DNA of 64,000 nucleotides from an uncultured Enterorhabdus sp. (GTDB taxonomy: Bacteria; Actinomycetota; Coriobacteriia; Coriobacteriales; Eggerthellaceae). Made by a program: the position numbers and the translations under genes. This document shows positions 43,934 through 52,172 of the stretch, in pieces; the stretch's first letter is position 1; each line of letters starts with the position of its first letter. The notes beneath the pieces are model-generated. The model worked only from the letters and a program-made list of their open reading frames with translations. It was not told the DNA's origin and made no database searches. The stretch lies in contig CANSES010000001.1 in the NCBI GenBank assembly GCA_947645965.1, positions 1 through 64,000 on the forward strand. The letters run 5' to 3'.

Positions 43934-45388
43934 CTACCCCGCGAGGGCCTCTACGCGGTCGATGAGATCTTGCTTGGTGTGGACGCCGGCCTTTTGGTAG
44001 ATGGCCTTGATGTGGGACTTCACCGTTTCCTCGGTGACGACGAGCTCCTTGGCGATATGGGCGCGGCTGCGACCGCGCAGCAGCAGGTAGAACACCTCGG
44101 TCTCGCGAGGCGACAGGGAAAACGCAGCTGCCGCACCCTCATAGCGCTGCTCGGCGAAAGGGGTCTCGTCGCTTGCCTCGGCAGCGGGGCGCACCCCTTC
44201 CCATCCGCCTTCCGCGATATGGTTCTCCTTCGCGAACAGGGCGAACACCACCGTCGCGAACAAAAACACACTCGTAAACACCGACGGGTCGAAATCCGCC
44301 CCCAGCACCGTGATGGCATCGGCGCTGGCCACGAACCCCACCAGCTTGCTCAGCTGTAGCGACAGCAGCCCGCAGGCGATGATCCACAGCGACGTGGTGC
44401 CGTCGCGTCGGGCGCAGTACACCCACAGCCCCCAGAGAATCACATACATATACTGAAACCCGATACGGTAGGCCGCCGTGGCCGCGAGCGACCATCCGTG
44501 GGGCAATGGCAGCAGCAGAAAGCCCAGGGCCACCAAGGGCAGCGCGATCTGGTAGGTCAGGCGGCCGAAATCAGTGCCGCGGCGCACCGACACCACGTAC
44601 ACGAGCACGCAGGCCGCCATAACGAACAACATGCTCACCACCTGTCGCGCGTCGGCCAGGCCGACTTCATCAATGTGGAAGAAGAAGCCGCGCATGGCCC
44701 CGAAGGAGATCCCGAAGAACACTCCCAGCGCCGCCACGTTGCGCGGCAGGGGCGCGGGCGCCTCGGCCGTGCGGTTGCTGCGGGCCAGAGCCAGCCCACG
44801 CCGGCCTACGGCCACCCGATACAGCGCCAGCTCGGCCACCGGCGCCAGCGACACCAGGGCCTGCACCGCTTCCACCGGCATAAACCCCGCCGCGATGTGC
44901 GCCAAGGCCGCCAGAAAGCTGGACGCCGCGAAGTACAAGAGACAGCCCTTCACGCCGAAGGACAGCAGCACCTCGCCCCACAGCAGCAGAAACACCCCCG
45001 CACCCGCTCCGGTCATCACACCGGCCAGCACCTCCACCAAAGCCGTGGGGCTGCCCAGCAGAAGCGGCACGAAGCGCGAGGCGGAAAACGTGCCCACCGC
45101 CATCAGCGCCGTGGCCGCCACCGCCACGCCCTCGCGTTTGAACAGCGGGGCTAGCGACCGCCCCCACAGCGCGAATGCCGCCAGCACCGCTGCGTTGGCC
45201 CCGAGCGACAACGTGTACAGCGCATCGGGCAGCAGTGGGGCGTGGATCAGATCGCCCCGGGGCCCCGCGAACAACGAGCCCGTGAACATGAGCCATCCCC
45301 ACGCCACGTGAATCCCGTGCCCCACGAGCACGGATAGATCCAGCCTCTCGCGCGGCGCCTCCGCGCCCATCCGACTTCGCTTCCCCAT
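43934..45388 (-). CDS. Membrane-bound LuxR-family regulator
   Basis: A 484-residue protein with about twelve hydrophobic segments over residues 25-390 and a LuxR HTH at 423-484 (FSLSPRETEVFYLLLRG). It is divergent from the flavoprotein gene at 45.6 kb with a 232-bp gap, and so is probably its regulator. The ATG at 45388 has GGAGG 8 nt upstream; a much longer upstream open frame lacks a start site. The intergenic DNA repeats GGGGRAA in both orientations, a possible binding motif. Confidence 0.86.
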   Translation of the reverse strand: MGKRSRMGAEAPRERLDLSVLVGHGIHVAWGWLMFTGSLFAGPRGDLIHAPLLPDALYTLSLGANAAVLAAFALWGRSLAPLFKREGVAVAATALMAVGTFSASRFVPLLLGSPTALVEVLAGVMTGAGAGVFLLLWGEVLLSFGVKGCLLYFAASSFLAALAHIAAGFMPVEAVQALVSLAPVAELALYRVAVGRRGLALARSNRTAEAPAPLPRNVAALGVFFGISFGAMRGFFFHIDEVGLADARQVVSMLFVMAACVLVYVVSVRRGTDFGRLTYQIALPLVALGFLLLPLPHGWSLAATAAYRIGFQYMYVILWGLWVYCARRDGTTSLWIIACGLLSLQLSKLVGFVASADAITVLGADFDPSVFTSVFLFATVVFALFAKENHIAEGGWEGVRPAAEASDETPFAEQRYEGAAAAFSLSPRETEVFYLLLRGRSRAHIAKELVVTEETVKSHIKAIYQKAGVHTKQDLIDRVEALAG

Positions 45389-45620
45389 GCCCTCGTCCTC
45401 CCTCGCGCCCGCGGGCGTCTCCCGCGTCCCTTCGCCTCCCATTGTATGCCATCGTCGCAAAAAGCCCCTGGTGGCACCCTCCCCCGTTTCGGGGGAAACC
45501 GGCCCGAGAGGTGCGAGTTCGCCCCTTTTGGGGAAGGCCCGCGCCGGCCCTTTCCCCCATACTCGAAGCCATCGCAGGCGGCGAGGGGCCGTCTGCCCAA
45601 TCCTCGAGGAGGGATGCACC

Positions 45621-47267
45621 ATGATGGATCGCAGACACTTTCTCACCGGCACCGCCTTGGGCCTGGCCGGCCTCACCGGAGCCGCGGCGCTCAGCGCCTG
45701 CGCCGCCAGCGCCCCGACCCCCGCAGCCGACAGCGCCGACGAGACCGCCATGCCCCGCACCGGGCCGAGCGATGAGGCCCGCGCCGCCTCCATCGTCGAG
45801 CGCGAGGCCGACGTGGCCGCCAAGGCTACCGACACCCGGGAGTGCGACATCGTCGTGCTGGGCTCGGGCGCCGGCGGCCTCGGTGCCGCGGTGAAGGCCG
45901 CGCAGCTGGGCGCCCGCGTCATCCTGCTGGAGAAGGGCGGCGAGCTAGGCGGCTCCACGAGCGGCACCGAGGGCATGTTCGGCTGGGGCAGCTCGCTGCA
46001 GCACGAGACGAACGTGGAGATGCCGCTCGTCGCCGAGCTCATCGAAGAGGAGCTCGTCTACTCCAACTACCGCATCGACGCCGCCCTGTGGAAGCGCTTC
46101 ATCAACGCCTCGGGCAAGTCGGTGGACTGGCTGCGCGAGCTGGGCTACCAGTTCGACCGCGTCGACGTGTACAAGGGCCAGATCAGCGCATTCAAGTGCT
46201 ATCACTGGTGGGCCGAGGAGAAGGGCGCCACCATGATCGCCGCCCTGGCCGACAAGGCGCGCGAGCTGGGCGTGGAGATCATCACCCAGGCCGCCGGCGT
46301 GGCCCTCATGACCGACGGGGGGAAGGTGCGCGGCGTGTACGCCCACAACCTGGCCGACAACCGCTACTTCGCCGTTCAGGCCGCGGCCACCATCGTGGGC
46401 ACCGGCGGCTTCGGCCTGAACAACGCGCTCATCGAATCGCTCACCGCCTGGGACATGACCTTCGGCACCACCCGCTCCACCGGCACCGGCGACGGCGTCA
46501 TCATGGCCGAGGACGTGGGGGCGGGTACCTACATGACCTCCATCCTGCCGCGCACGGCCGTGGAGGGCTACACCGTCTACGACGAGATCGCCATCGGCTG
46601 CTGTGACAACCCCCTGCTGTTCGTAAACGAGAACGGCGACCGCTTCATGAACGAGGGCACCTACGTGACCAGCTACATGGCCCTGTACGTGAACTCCATC
46701 ATCAGCCAGAAGAAGGCCTACACGGTGTTCGACCAGGCCATGGTCGACCGCTTCATGACCGGCGAGGGCGTCCTGTCCGGCTGGCGCAAGTACAAGGCCG
46801 GGGCCAACCTGCCCCAGTTCCAGGCCCAGCTGGACGAGTGCGTGGCCTCGGGGCGCGGCAACGTGTTCAAGGCCGACACCATCGAGGGCCTTGCCGAGGC
46901 CATGGGCGTGGACGCGCAGAACATGAAGGCGAACGTCGACCGCTACAACGCCCTGTGCGCGAACGGCCTGGACGAGGACTACCTGAAGGGTCCCGAGTTC
47001 CTCATCCCCGTGCAGACCGGCCCCTTCTACGCCGTGCGTCAGGACCCGTCGGTCACCAACACCATCGGCGGCTTGGATGTGAACTACGACAACGCCGTGG
47101 TGAATACCGAAGGCGACGTCATCGAGGGTCTGTACTGCGTGGGGGTGGATGCCTGCAAGCTGTACAAGGAGACCTATAACTACGCCATGTCCGGCGGCTT
47201 GGTGAGCTATTGCCTGTACTCGGGACTGAACGCCGCCGAGCACGCCGTGGCCACCTACCTCGCCTAA
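45621..47267 (+). CDS. Tat-exported FAD-dependent reductase (fumarate reductase flavoprotein-like)
   Basis: A 548-residue flavoprotein with the signal DRRHFLTGTALGLAGL and LSAC near residue 27. The FAD-binding motif is IVVLGSGAGGLGAAVKAA (about residue 76), and the family C terminus ends in YCVGVDACKLYKETYNYAMSG. It is expected to reduce an organic electron acceptor on the outer side of the membrane. GAGGAGGG precedes the ATG; an overlapping second ATG is at 45624. It is followed by its own terminator. Confidence 0.9.
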   Translation: MMDRRHFLTGTALGLAGLTGAAALSACAASAPTPAADSADETAMPRTGPSDEARAASIVEREADVAAKATDTRECDIVVLGSGAGGLGAAVKAAQLGARVILLEKGGELGGSTSGTEGMFGWGSSLQHETNVEMPLVAELIEEELVYSNYRIDAALWKRFINASGKSVDWLRELGYQFDRVDVYKGQISAFKCYHWWAEEKGATMIAALADKARELGVEIITQAAGVALMTDGGKVRGVYAHNLADNRYFAVQAAATIVGTGGFGLNNALIESLTAWDMTFGTTRSTGTGDGVIMAEDVGAGTYMTSILPRTAVEGYTVYDEIAIGCCDNPLLFVNENGDRFMNEGTYVTSYMALYVNSIISQKKAYTVFDQAMVDRFMTGEGVLSGWRKYKAGANLPQFQAQLDECVASGRGNVFKADTIEGLAEAMGVDAQNMKANVDRYNALCANGLDEDYLKGPEFLIPVQTGPFYAVRQDPSVTNTIGGLDVNYDNAVVNTEGDVIEGLYCVGVDACKLYKETYNYAMSGGLVSYCLYSGLNAAEHAVATYLA

Positions 47268-47282
47268 GCCGCATCACCCCAC

Positions 47283-47316
47283 GGCCCGCCACCCACCCTC
47301 CCCTAGCTGGCGGGCC
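47283..47316 (+). terminator. Terminator of the flavoprotein gene
   Basis: A 9-bp perfect stem GGCCCGCCA/TGGCGGGCC with a 16-nt loop, followed by GCCCTTTT, 15 nt after the stop. Confidence 0.7.
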
Positions 47317-47323
47317 GCCCTTT

Positions 47324-47332
47324 TGCTATGCT
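47324..47332 (+). promoter_or_regulatory. Extended -10 element of a leaderless tatD-like gene
   Basis: TGCTATGCT ends six bases before the ATG at 47339, which predicts transcription starting at the A of the start codon. No Shine-Dalgarno sequence is present. Confidence 0.5.
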
Positions 47333-47338
47333 AGAGCC

Positions 47339-48214
47339 ATGGAAACTTGGTACGACATGCATTGTCATTTGGGGTTCGCTCCCGAGCCGACGGCAACGGC
47401 GGCTGCGGGGGCGGACGCGGGCATTTGCGCCTTCGCCTGCACGGTATCTCCAGCGGAATACGAGCAGTTGCAGCCCGCCCTGGCCGCGGTGCCCACGGTA
47501 GCCACGGGGCTGGGCGCGCATCCCTGGTGGATCGCCGACGGGCGCGTGGACGAGGCGGCCCTCGCCCGATTCTGCGCGCTGGCTCCCACCACGCGCTTCA
47601 TCGGCGAGATCGGGCTCGACTTCGCCGGACCCCGCGACACGGCTGAGAGCCGTGCCGCGCAGACGGCCGCCCTCGAGCGCATCCTCGCCGCCTGCGACAG
47701 CGCGCCGTCGGATGGCGCCCCCGCGGGCCCCAGCAGCGGGGACGTCGCCGCGCTTACGGGGGCCGCGCGCCCCATCGCAGCCGCCACAGATACGACCGCC
47801 CCTTCCACACCTTCGGCCCCCAAGCTCATCTCGCTGCACGCCGTGAACGCCACCGCCGCCGTGCTCGATCGGCTAGAGGCCGCGGGCACTCCCGCCCGCC
47901 ACCGGTGTCTCTTCCACTGGTTCTCGGGCACCTCCGACGACCTCGGCCGCGCCCTGGGCCTCGGCTGCTTCTTCTCCGTCGGCCCTCGCATGCTGGCCTC
48001 GCGCCGCGGGCGCGAATACGCCCGTCAGATCCCCCTTGACCGCCTGCTGCTGGAGACCGACATGCCCGCCCGCGAGGACGAGCCCCTACCCGCGGCCGTC
48101 TGGCGCGCCGATCTGGGCAACGCCCTGTCCGGCATCGCCCAGCTGAAAGCCGTGGATCGCAGCACTGTCGCCGCCCAGATCGCGGCCACAAGCGCCGAAC
48201 TGCTACGCCTCTGA
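47339..48214 (+). CDS. TatD-family metal-dependent hydrolase
   Basis: A 291-residue TIM-barrel hydrolase with the TatD metal set: HxH in DMHCHLG (residues 5-11), Glu in IGEIGLDF, His in LISLHAVN, His in LFHWFSG and Asp in LLETDMPARED. The family acts as metal-dependent DNases or phosphoesterases. A 40-residue Ala/Pro/Ser-rich insert (about 125-165) interrupts the barrel between the Glu and the first His. No ribosome site precedes the ATG and the -10 box position suggests leaderless translation. Confidence 0.85.
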   Translation: METWYDMHCHLGFAPEPTATAAAGADAGICAFACTVSPAEYEQLQPALAAVPTVATGLGAHPWWIADGRVDEAALARFCALAPTTRFIGEIGLDFAGPRDTAESRAAQTAALERILAACDSAPSDGAPAGPSSGDVAALTGAARPIAAATDTTAPSTPSAPKLISLHAVNATAAVLDRLEAAGTPARHRCLFHWFSGTSDDLGRALGLGCFFSVGPRMLASRRGREYARQIPLDRLLLETDMPAREDEPLPAAVWRADLGNALSGIAQLKAVDRSTVAAQIAATSAELLRL

Positions 48215-48290
48215 GCGCGCACCCCACGACCGCGTCCGTTCTTTCCGGGCAGCCCCACGAGCGCGCAATTCCCGCCTTACCCTCTCGCGC

Positions 48291-48296
48291 TATAAT
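48291..48296 (+). promoter_or_regulatory. -10 box directly upstream of tlyA
   Basis: A perfect TATAAT ends seven bases before the ATG at 48304 and overlaps an earlier in-frame ATG (48295). Transcription from it would start at or next to the second ATG, giving a leaderless message. Confidence 0.55.
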
Positions 48297-48303
48297 GGCC
48301 TCC

Positions 48304-49104
48304 ATGAACAAGAAGCCGAAGAAAATACGCCTGGACGATCTGCTCGTTGAGCGGGGCGACTTCCCGTCGCGGGACGCGGTGCTGCGCGCCGTCATGGCTC
48401 GCGAGGTGCGCGTGGACGACGTCTACGTCACGAGCGCGGCCGTGAAGGTGTCGCCTGATGCCAACATCTTCCTGCGCGGGCGCAAGCAGTTCGTATCGCG
48501 GGGCGGCAAGAAGCTCCAGGGCGCCCTCGATGCCTTCGACCAGGATGCCGAAGGCGCGAACTGCCTCGACATCGGCTCGTCCACCGGCGGCTTCACCGAC
48601 TGCCTTCTCCAGGCCGGTGCCGCCCGCGTGGCGGCCCTGGATGTGAACTACGGCCAGCTGGCCTGGAAGATTCGCCAGGACCCACGCGTAGCCGTCTTCG
48701 AGCGCACCAACATCAAAGACGCCGACCCCACGGCCCTGGGCGCCCCCTTCGATCTCATCGTCATCGACGTGTCCTTTATCGGCCTGGCCGCGCTGGCCCC
48801 CCTGTTCCCGCGGTTCAGCCGCCCGGGCACCGTGTTCATCGGCCTGGTGAAGCCCCAGTTCGAATCGGCCCACGACGAGACCGACCGTGGGGTCGTGCGC
48901 GACGAAGCCGTACGCCTCCGTACCGTCGAAGAGGTGAAGGACGCCCTCTCCACAGCGGGATTCACCGTAACCGGCGTCGTGGAATCCCCCATCACCGGCC
49001 CCGAGGGCAACGTGGAATACCTCGTCCGCGCCGTGTATCGCGGCAATTCCGAAGGAACGATCAACTCGGTCGACGAACCCCTCCGTTTCTGCACGAAATC
49101 TTGA
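48304..49104 (+). CDS. tlyA: TlyA-family rRNA 2'-O-methyltransferase
   Basis: A 266-residue protein with an N-terminal S4 RNA-binding domain (IRLDDLLVERGDFPSRDAVL) and an FtsJ-type methyltransferase domain (NCLDIGSSTGGFTDCLLQAG, then VIDVSFIGLAAL and GLVKPQFE). TlyA methylates ribosomal RNA and in mycobacteria sets capreomycin sensitivity. A perfect -10 box overlapping the first possible ATG (48295) makes 48304 the likelier start. The final residues FCTKS and the stop codon are encoded by the end of a terminal-inverted-repeat element, extending the normal C terminus. Confidence 0.9.
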   Translation: MNKKPKKIRLDDLLVERGDFPSRDAVLRAVMAREVRVDDVYVTSAAVKVSPDANIFLRGRKQFVSRGGKKLQGALDAFDQDAEGANCLDIGSSTGGFTDCLLQAGAARVAALDVNYGQLAWKIRQDPRVAVFERTNIKDADPTALGAPFDLIVIDVSFIGLAALAPLFPRFSRPGTVFIGLVKPQFESAHDETDRGVVRDEAVRLRTVEEVKDALSTAGFTVTGVVESPITGPEGNVEYLVRAVYRGNSEGTINSVDEPLRFCTKS

Positions 49105-49244
49105 GTTATGAGCGTCTGCAGGAAAAGCGCTCCCGCGCTCGGAGAAGCTTCACCTGTAAAATCCCAGGTCGGTTCCTGCAGATTCGAAAATGCTCACCTC
49201 TAAACGCCCTACCAGACGCTCATAAGTCGCAATCTGCTGCATTA
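49086..49244. repeat. Terminal-inverted-repeat (MITE-like) element, copy B
   Basis: A 159-bp element with ends 49086-49117 and about 49214-49244 sharing GAGTTATGAGCGTCT/AGACGCTCATAA; the outer part of the right end has decayed. The left end contains the tlyA stop codon. It occupies most of the gap before the DUF559-like gene; the remaining 150 bp hold nothing recognisable. Confidence 0.75.
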
Positions 49245-49396
49245 TCGGAGCAGTTCGTCGACCAGACTCCCGACCCGCGGCGCCAAACCAAACGAGCACG
49301 CCCGCATCCTCCACGCAGAAGAAACCTTTCGGCACGGAAGCACCGCGGTCGGAAGCGAGGCGTTTGCGATTGCCAGCCCCCGCAACCAAGCAAAGA

Positions 49397-50485
49397 CTAT
49401 ATGTCGCTCACGCTCATGGAGTCCGGCGGAAAATGCCGGTGGTGAAACGCCCTCAATCCCTGGCGAAGCTGCAGATGCCGATCGAGAAAAGAAGCGGGTC
49501 GCGCGAGAGTCCTGCCCCTTGTTTTCCGCGAGAGGATATCGGCTATCTCGATAAATTCCGAGACGCTGTCGATCTGCGAGGACGTGACCGTCACGACATC
49601 GAAGCCATCGGCGAGAAGGGCATCGCGCCGCCGGGAGTCGCGCACTTGCCGATGCCGCTCGGCATGCCAAGCACGGCCGTCGTACTCCGCCGCGACACGG
49701 ACTTGCGGCCACAGCAAATCGCACACGACCTGATTGCCCCGCGCGATGCGCGCCGCCTCTTCCGAAAGCGCAACCGGCTCGTTGGCAAGCGCCGGCGGCA
49801 AACCCAGGCCGCCCCATCGCATGGGCATCATAAACAGCGCGTCCATTTCTGTCTCCTTCACAGAGGCAGATTTCCCGTTGACGAATTGCGCGGCAATGCA
49901 CGCCTTCCGCAAACCTTTGATGCGGTGGGCGCGGCCGACGAAGGAAGTAAGCCGGCCGGGTGTTGTGAGCGGGGCCCTCACCAGGGCGCTCGGCTGATCC
50001 GCGTCCAAGGGGTAGCAGCCGCAGAGCTCGTACCCCAGCGCAACAAGCTCGCCAAGCGAAAGGGTTTCGGCCATCTGGACGAATATGAGCTCGGGAGAGC
50101 ACACGGCGACACCGGGGGCAATTTCGAGAAAGGTCCCGCGCGGAAGCGATGCCGCAAGCTGATGGAAGCGGACGCGCTTCGTGGGGTGACGCCCCTCCTT
50201 GGGTTGCGCTAGGACGTGAAGGGGGCTTTCGGGCGCGGCACTTCCCCACAGCTCTTCGAGCATGCTCTTCAGACTGGGCTTCTTCACGCCCTCAATCGTC
50301 CTGCGGACAGCCGCTTCAGTGTCCGCTGTGCGGGCAAGAGAGCTGAAGCCCCTCAAGCGGGACGAGGGAAGATGCCCCACATCGCGCATGCCGAGGCCAT
50401 GGAAGGCGCGCACCGTGAGAGGGTGGCTGCGCGACCATGTTCTGAGGAGCCGCAGGGCGGTGGTATGGCTGAAGATTAATTCCAT
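49397..50485 (-). CDS. DUF559-like endonuclease-domain protein
   Basis: A 362-residue protein. The N-terminal two thirds (MELIFSHTTALRLLRTW...) resemble AbiEi-like/uncharacterised proteins frequent in Coriobacteriia. The C-terminal part has the DUF559/Vsr-like PD-(D/E)XK nuclease pattern: VAAEYDGRAWHAERHRQVRD, then RRRDALLADGFDVVTVT. The substrate is unknown; a defence or mobile-element role is possible. The ATG at 50485 is a choice among several. Terminal-inverted-repeat elements flank the gene on both sides (49.1 and 50.6 kb), as in a composite mobile unit. Confidence 0.75.
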   Translation of the reverse strand: MELIFSHTTALRLLRTWSRSHPLTVRAFHGLGMRDVGHLPSSRLRGFSSLARTADTEAAVRRTIEGVKKPSLKSMLEELWGSAAPESPLHVLAQPKEGRHPTKRVRFHQLAASLPRGTFLEIAPGVAVCSPELIFVQMAETLSLGELVALGYELCGCYPLDADQPSALVRAPLTTPGRLTSFVGRAHRIKGLRKACIAAQFVNGKSASVKETEMDALFMMPMRWGGLGLPPALANEPVALSEEAARIARGNQVVCDLLWPQVRVAAEYDGRAWHAERHRQVRDSRRRDALLADGFDVVTVTSSQIDSVSEFIEIADILSRKTRGRTLARPASFLDRHLQLRQGLRAFHHRHFPPDSMSVSDI

Positions 50486-50576
50486 GGCTTTGCAAGATAA
50501 CAGCCCTTGCTTGCCGCCGATGACGATCGCCGCAAATCTATTGAACCGACATTCCTGAGCAGAACGGTGCACTTTA

Positions 50577-50746
50577 TTTTGCACGAAATCGCGAGTTATG
50601 AGCGTCTCGGCTCCCTCGCAGCGGTCGCAACCTGAGAAAGGCGTTGCAAAGCACCAGGTCAAGCAGTTGTGGAAATCGAAAGACGCTCGCACGGGACCGC
50701 CCGCCACCTTCCGAGACGCTCATAACTCGAGATTTCGCGCAGAAAA
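50577..50746. repeat. Terminal-inverted-repeat (MITE-like) element, copy C
   Basis: A 170-bp element with ends TTTTGCACGAAATCGCGAG... and its near-perfect inverse at 50711-50746. It lies in the 371-bp gap between the DUF559-like gene and asd, which also contains the asd terminator and no gene. Confidence 0.82.
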
Positions 50747-50807
50747 GAGCTCTTTCGAATACCGAACGAAGACCGCTGGGGCCCTGGCGACGCAAGGCCC
50801 CTCCCAA

Positions 50808-50832
50808 GAAAAAGGCGGCCCGGAGGCCGCCT
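50808..50832 (-). terminator. Terminator of asd
   Basis: An 8-bp perfect stem AGGCGGCC/GGCCGCCT with a CGGA loop, followed on the minus strand by TTTTTC. Confidence 0.88.
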
Positions 50833-50856
50833 CATGCGATCGAATTCGAAGCCGCG

Positions 50857-51906
50857 CTAGGGCAACAGCAGCTGGGCGATCTGCACGGCGTTCAGCGCGG
50901 CGCCTTTGCGGATCTGGTCGGCCACGTTCCAGAAGGCGATGCCGTGGGGCACCGTGGGGTCCTGACGCAAACGGCCGACGAAGGTGCCGTCGGTGCCGGC
51001 GAGCAGGCCGGGCATGGGATACACCTTGTTCTCGGTGTCGTCCATCACCACGACCCCGGGAGCGGCGACCAGAGCGGCACGGGCCGCGTCCACCGTCACC
51101 TCGTCGGCGAACTCCACGTTCACGGCCTCGCCGTGGCAGCGCAGCACGGGCACGCGCACGCAGGTGGCGGCCACCTCGATGGCAGGATCGCCCATGATCT
51201 TCTTGGTCTCCACCACCATCTTCCACTCTTCCTTAGTGGAGCCGTCGTCCATGAACACGTCGATGTGCGGGATGGTGTTGAAGGCGATGCGGTGGGCGAA
51301 GGCGGAAATCTCCAGCTCGTCCTCGGGCGTGCCGTCCAGGAAGGCGCGGGTCTGGTCGTACAGCTCGGCCATGGCCGGGGCGCCGGCGCCGGAGGCCGCC
51401 TGGTAGGTGGACACCACGACGCGCTTGATGGGCGCGAGGTCGTAGAGCGGCTTCAAGGCCACCACCATCTGGATGGTGGAGCAGTTCGGGTTCGCGATGA
51501 CGCCGTTGTGCCAGGCCACGTCCTGGGGGTTCACCTCGGGTACCACGAGCGGCACGTCCTCGTCCATGCGGAAGGCGCTCGAGTTGTCGATCATCACCGC
51601 GCCGGCCGCCACCACGGCGTCGCGCATCTCCTTGGACACCGACCCGCCCGCGGAGAACAGGGCGATGTCCACGCCCTCGAAGGACTCCGGAGTCATCTCC
51701 TGCACGACCAAATCACCGGCCGGCACCTGCCCGCAGCCCTCGAAGGCCACGGTCTTGCCCGCCGAGCGGGCGCTCGCCAGGGCACGCACTTCGGCGGCTG
51801 GGAAGTCCACATCGTGCAGCACGCGCAAAAACTCCTGTCCCACCGCGCCCGTGGCCCCCGCCACGGCCACCACAGGGTTTGCCGGCATTTCTTTCGTCCA
51901 GGTCAT
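50857..51906 (-). CDS. asd: Aspartate-semialdehyde dehydrogenase
   Basis: A 349-residue NADP-dependent enzyme that reduces aspartyl phosphate to aspartate semialdehyde, the branch point to lysine, diaminopimelate, threonine and methionine. It has the cofactor motif VAVAGATGAVGQEFL (about residue 13), the active-site Cys in NPNCSTIQM (about 132) and the later His in RVPVLRCHGEAVN. It lies downstream of lysC on the same strand with a structured repeat element between, so the two consecutive pathway steps are adjacent but possibly uncoupled. Confidence 0.95.
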   Translation of the reverse strand: MTWTKEMPANPVVAVAGATGAVGQEFLRVLHDVDFPAAEVRALASARSAGKTVAFEGCGQVPAGDLVVQEMTPESFEGVDIALFSAGGSVSKEMRDAVVAAGAVMIDNSSAFRMDEDVPLVVPEVNPQDVAWHNGVIANPNCSTIQMVVALKPLYDLAPIKRVVVSTYQAASGAGAPAMAELYDQTRAFLDGTPEDELEISAFAHRIAFNTIPHIDVFMDDGSTKEEWKMVVETKKIMGDPAIEVAATCVRVPVLRCHGEAVNVEFADEVTVDAARAALVAAPGVVVMDDTENKVYPMPGLLAGTDGTFVGRLRQDPTVPHGIAFWNVADQIRKGAALNAVQIAQLLLP

Positions 51907-51960
51907 AGCGATTCTCTTTCTCTCTCGGATCGGATGGTGAAGTACGCGTTTCGGTGTTGC

Positions 51961-51987
51961 GCGGGACGGCTGAAGCCGTCCCCTACA
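51961..51987. repeat. Variant REP-like palindrome
   Basis: GCGGGACGGCTGAAGCCGTC then CCCTAC. The core keeps CTGAAG and the flanking TAC of the family while the arms changed together (ACGGC/GCCGT). It lies in the asd 5' leader. Confidence 0.65.
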
Positions 51988-52040
51988 AAATCTTTCAGCA
52001 AGGCGGGTCGTCCCGCAAAACCTTCAAGCGAGGAAGTGCA

Positions 52041-52162
52041 GGGTTCGGGCGCGGGGCGAGGGTCCGCGCGCAGGTTGCGCAGCGAACGCGATCAGCCCAG
52101 TGGGCTGTCGCGCCGAGCGAGCCATTGCTTGAGCACGGCGCCCTCGCCCCGCGCCCGAACCC
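52041..52162. repeat. Structured repeat element, copy 3
   Basis: A 122-bp element with a perfect 22-bp outer stem (52041-52062 with 52141-52162) unlike that of the other copies. It carries the conserved GGGTCCGCGCGCAG and GAGCACGGCGCCC flanks and an inner hairpin (52087-52098 with 52102-52112, one bulge) capped by AGT. It begins 11 nt after the lysC stop codon and ends 134 nt before asd. Confidence 0.85.
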
Positions 52163-52172
52163 GGAAAAGCGC

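Noticed and set aside
49397..50485. The DUF559-like protein as the Vsr mismatch endonuclease
   Set aside because: It is much longer than Vsr and has no neighbouring DNA methyltransferase; only the short nuclease motif is similar.
50486..50707. A longer N terminus for the DUF559-like protein reaching into element C
   Set aside because: The extra residues, such as ETLITRDFVQNK, are translated repeat; the ATG at 50485 begins the part that looks like protein.
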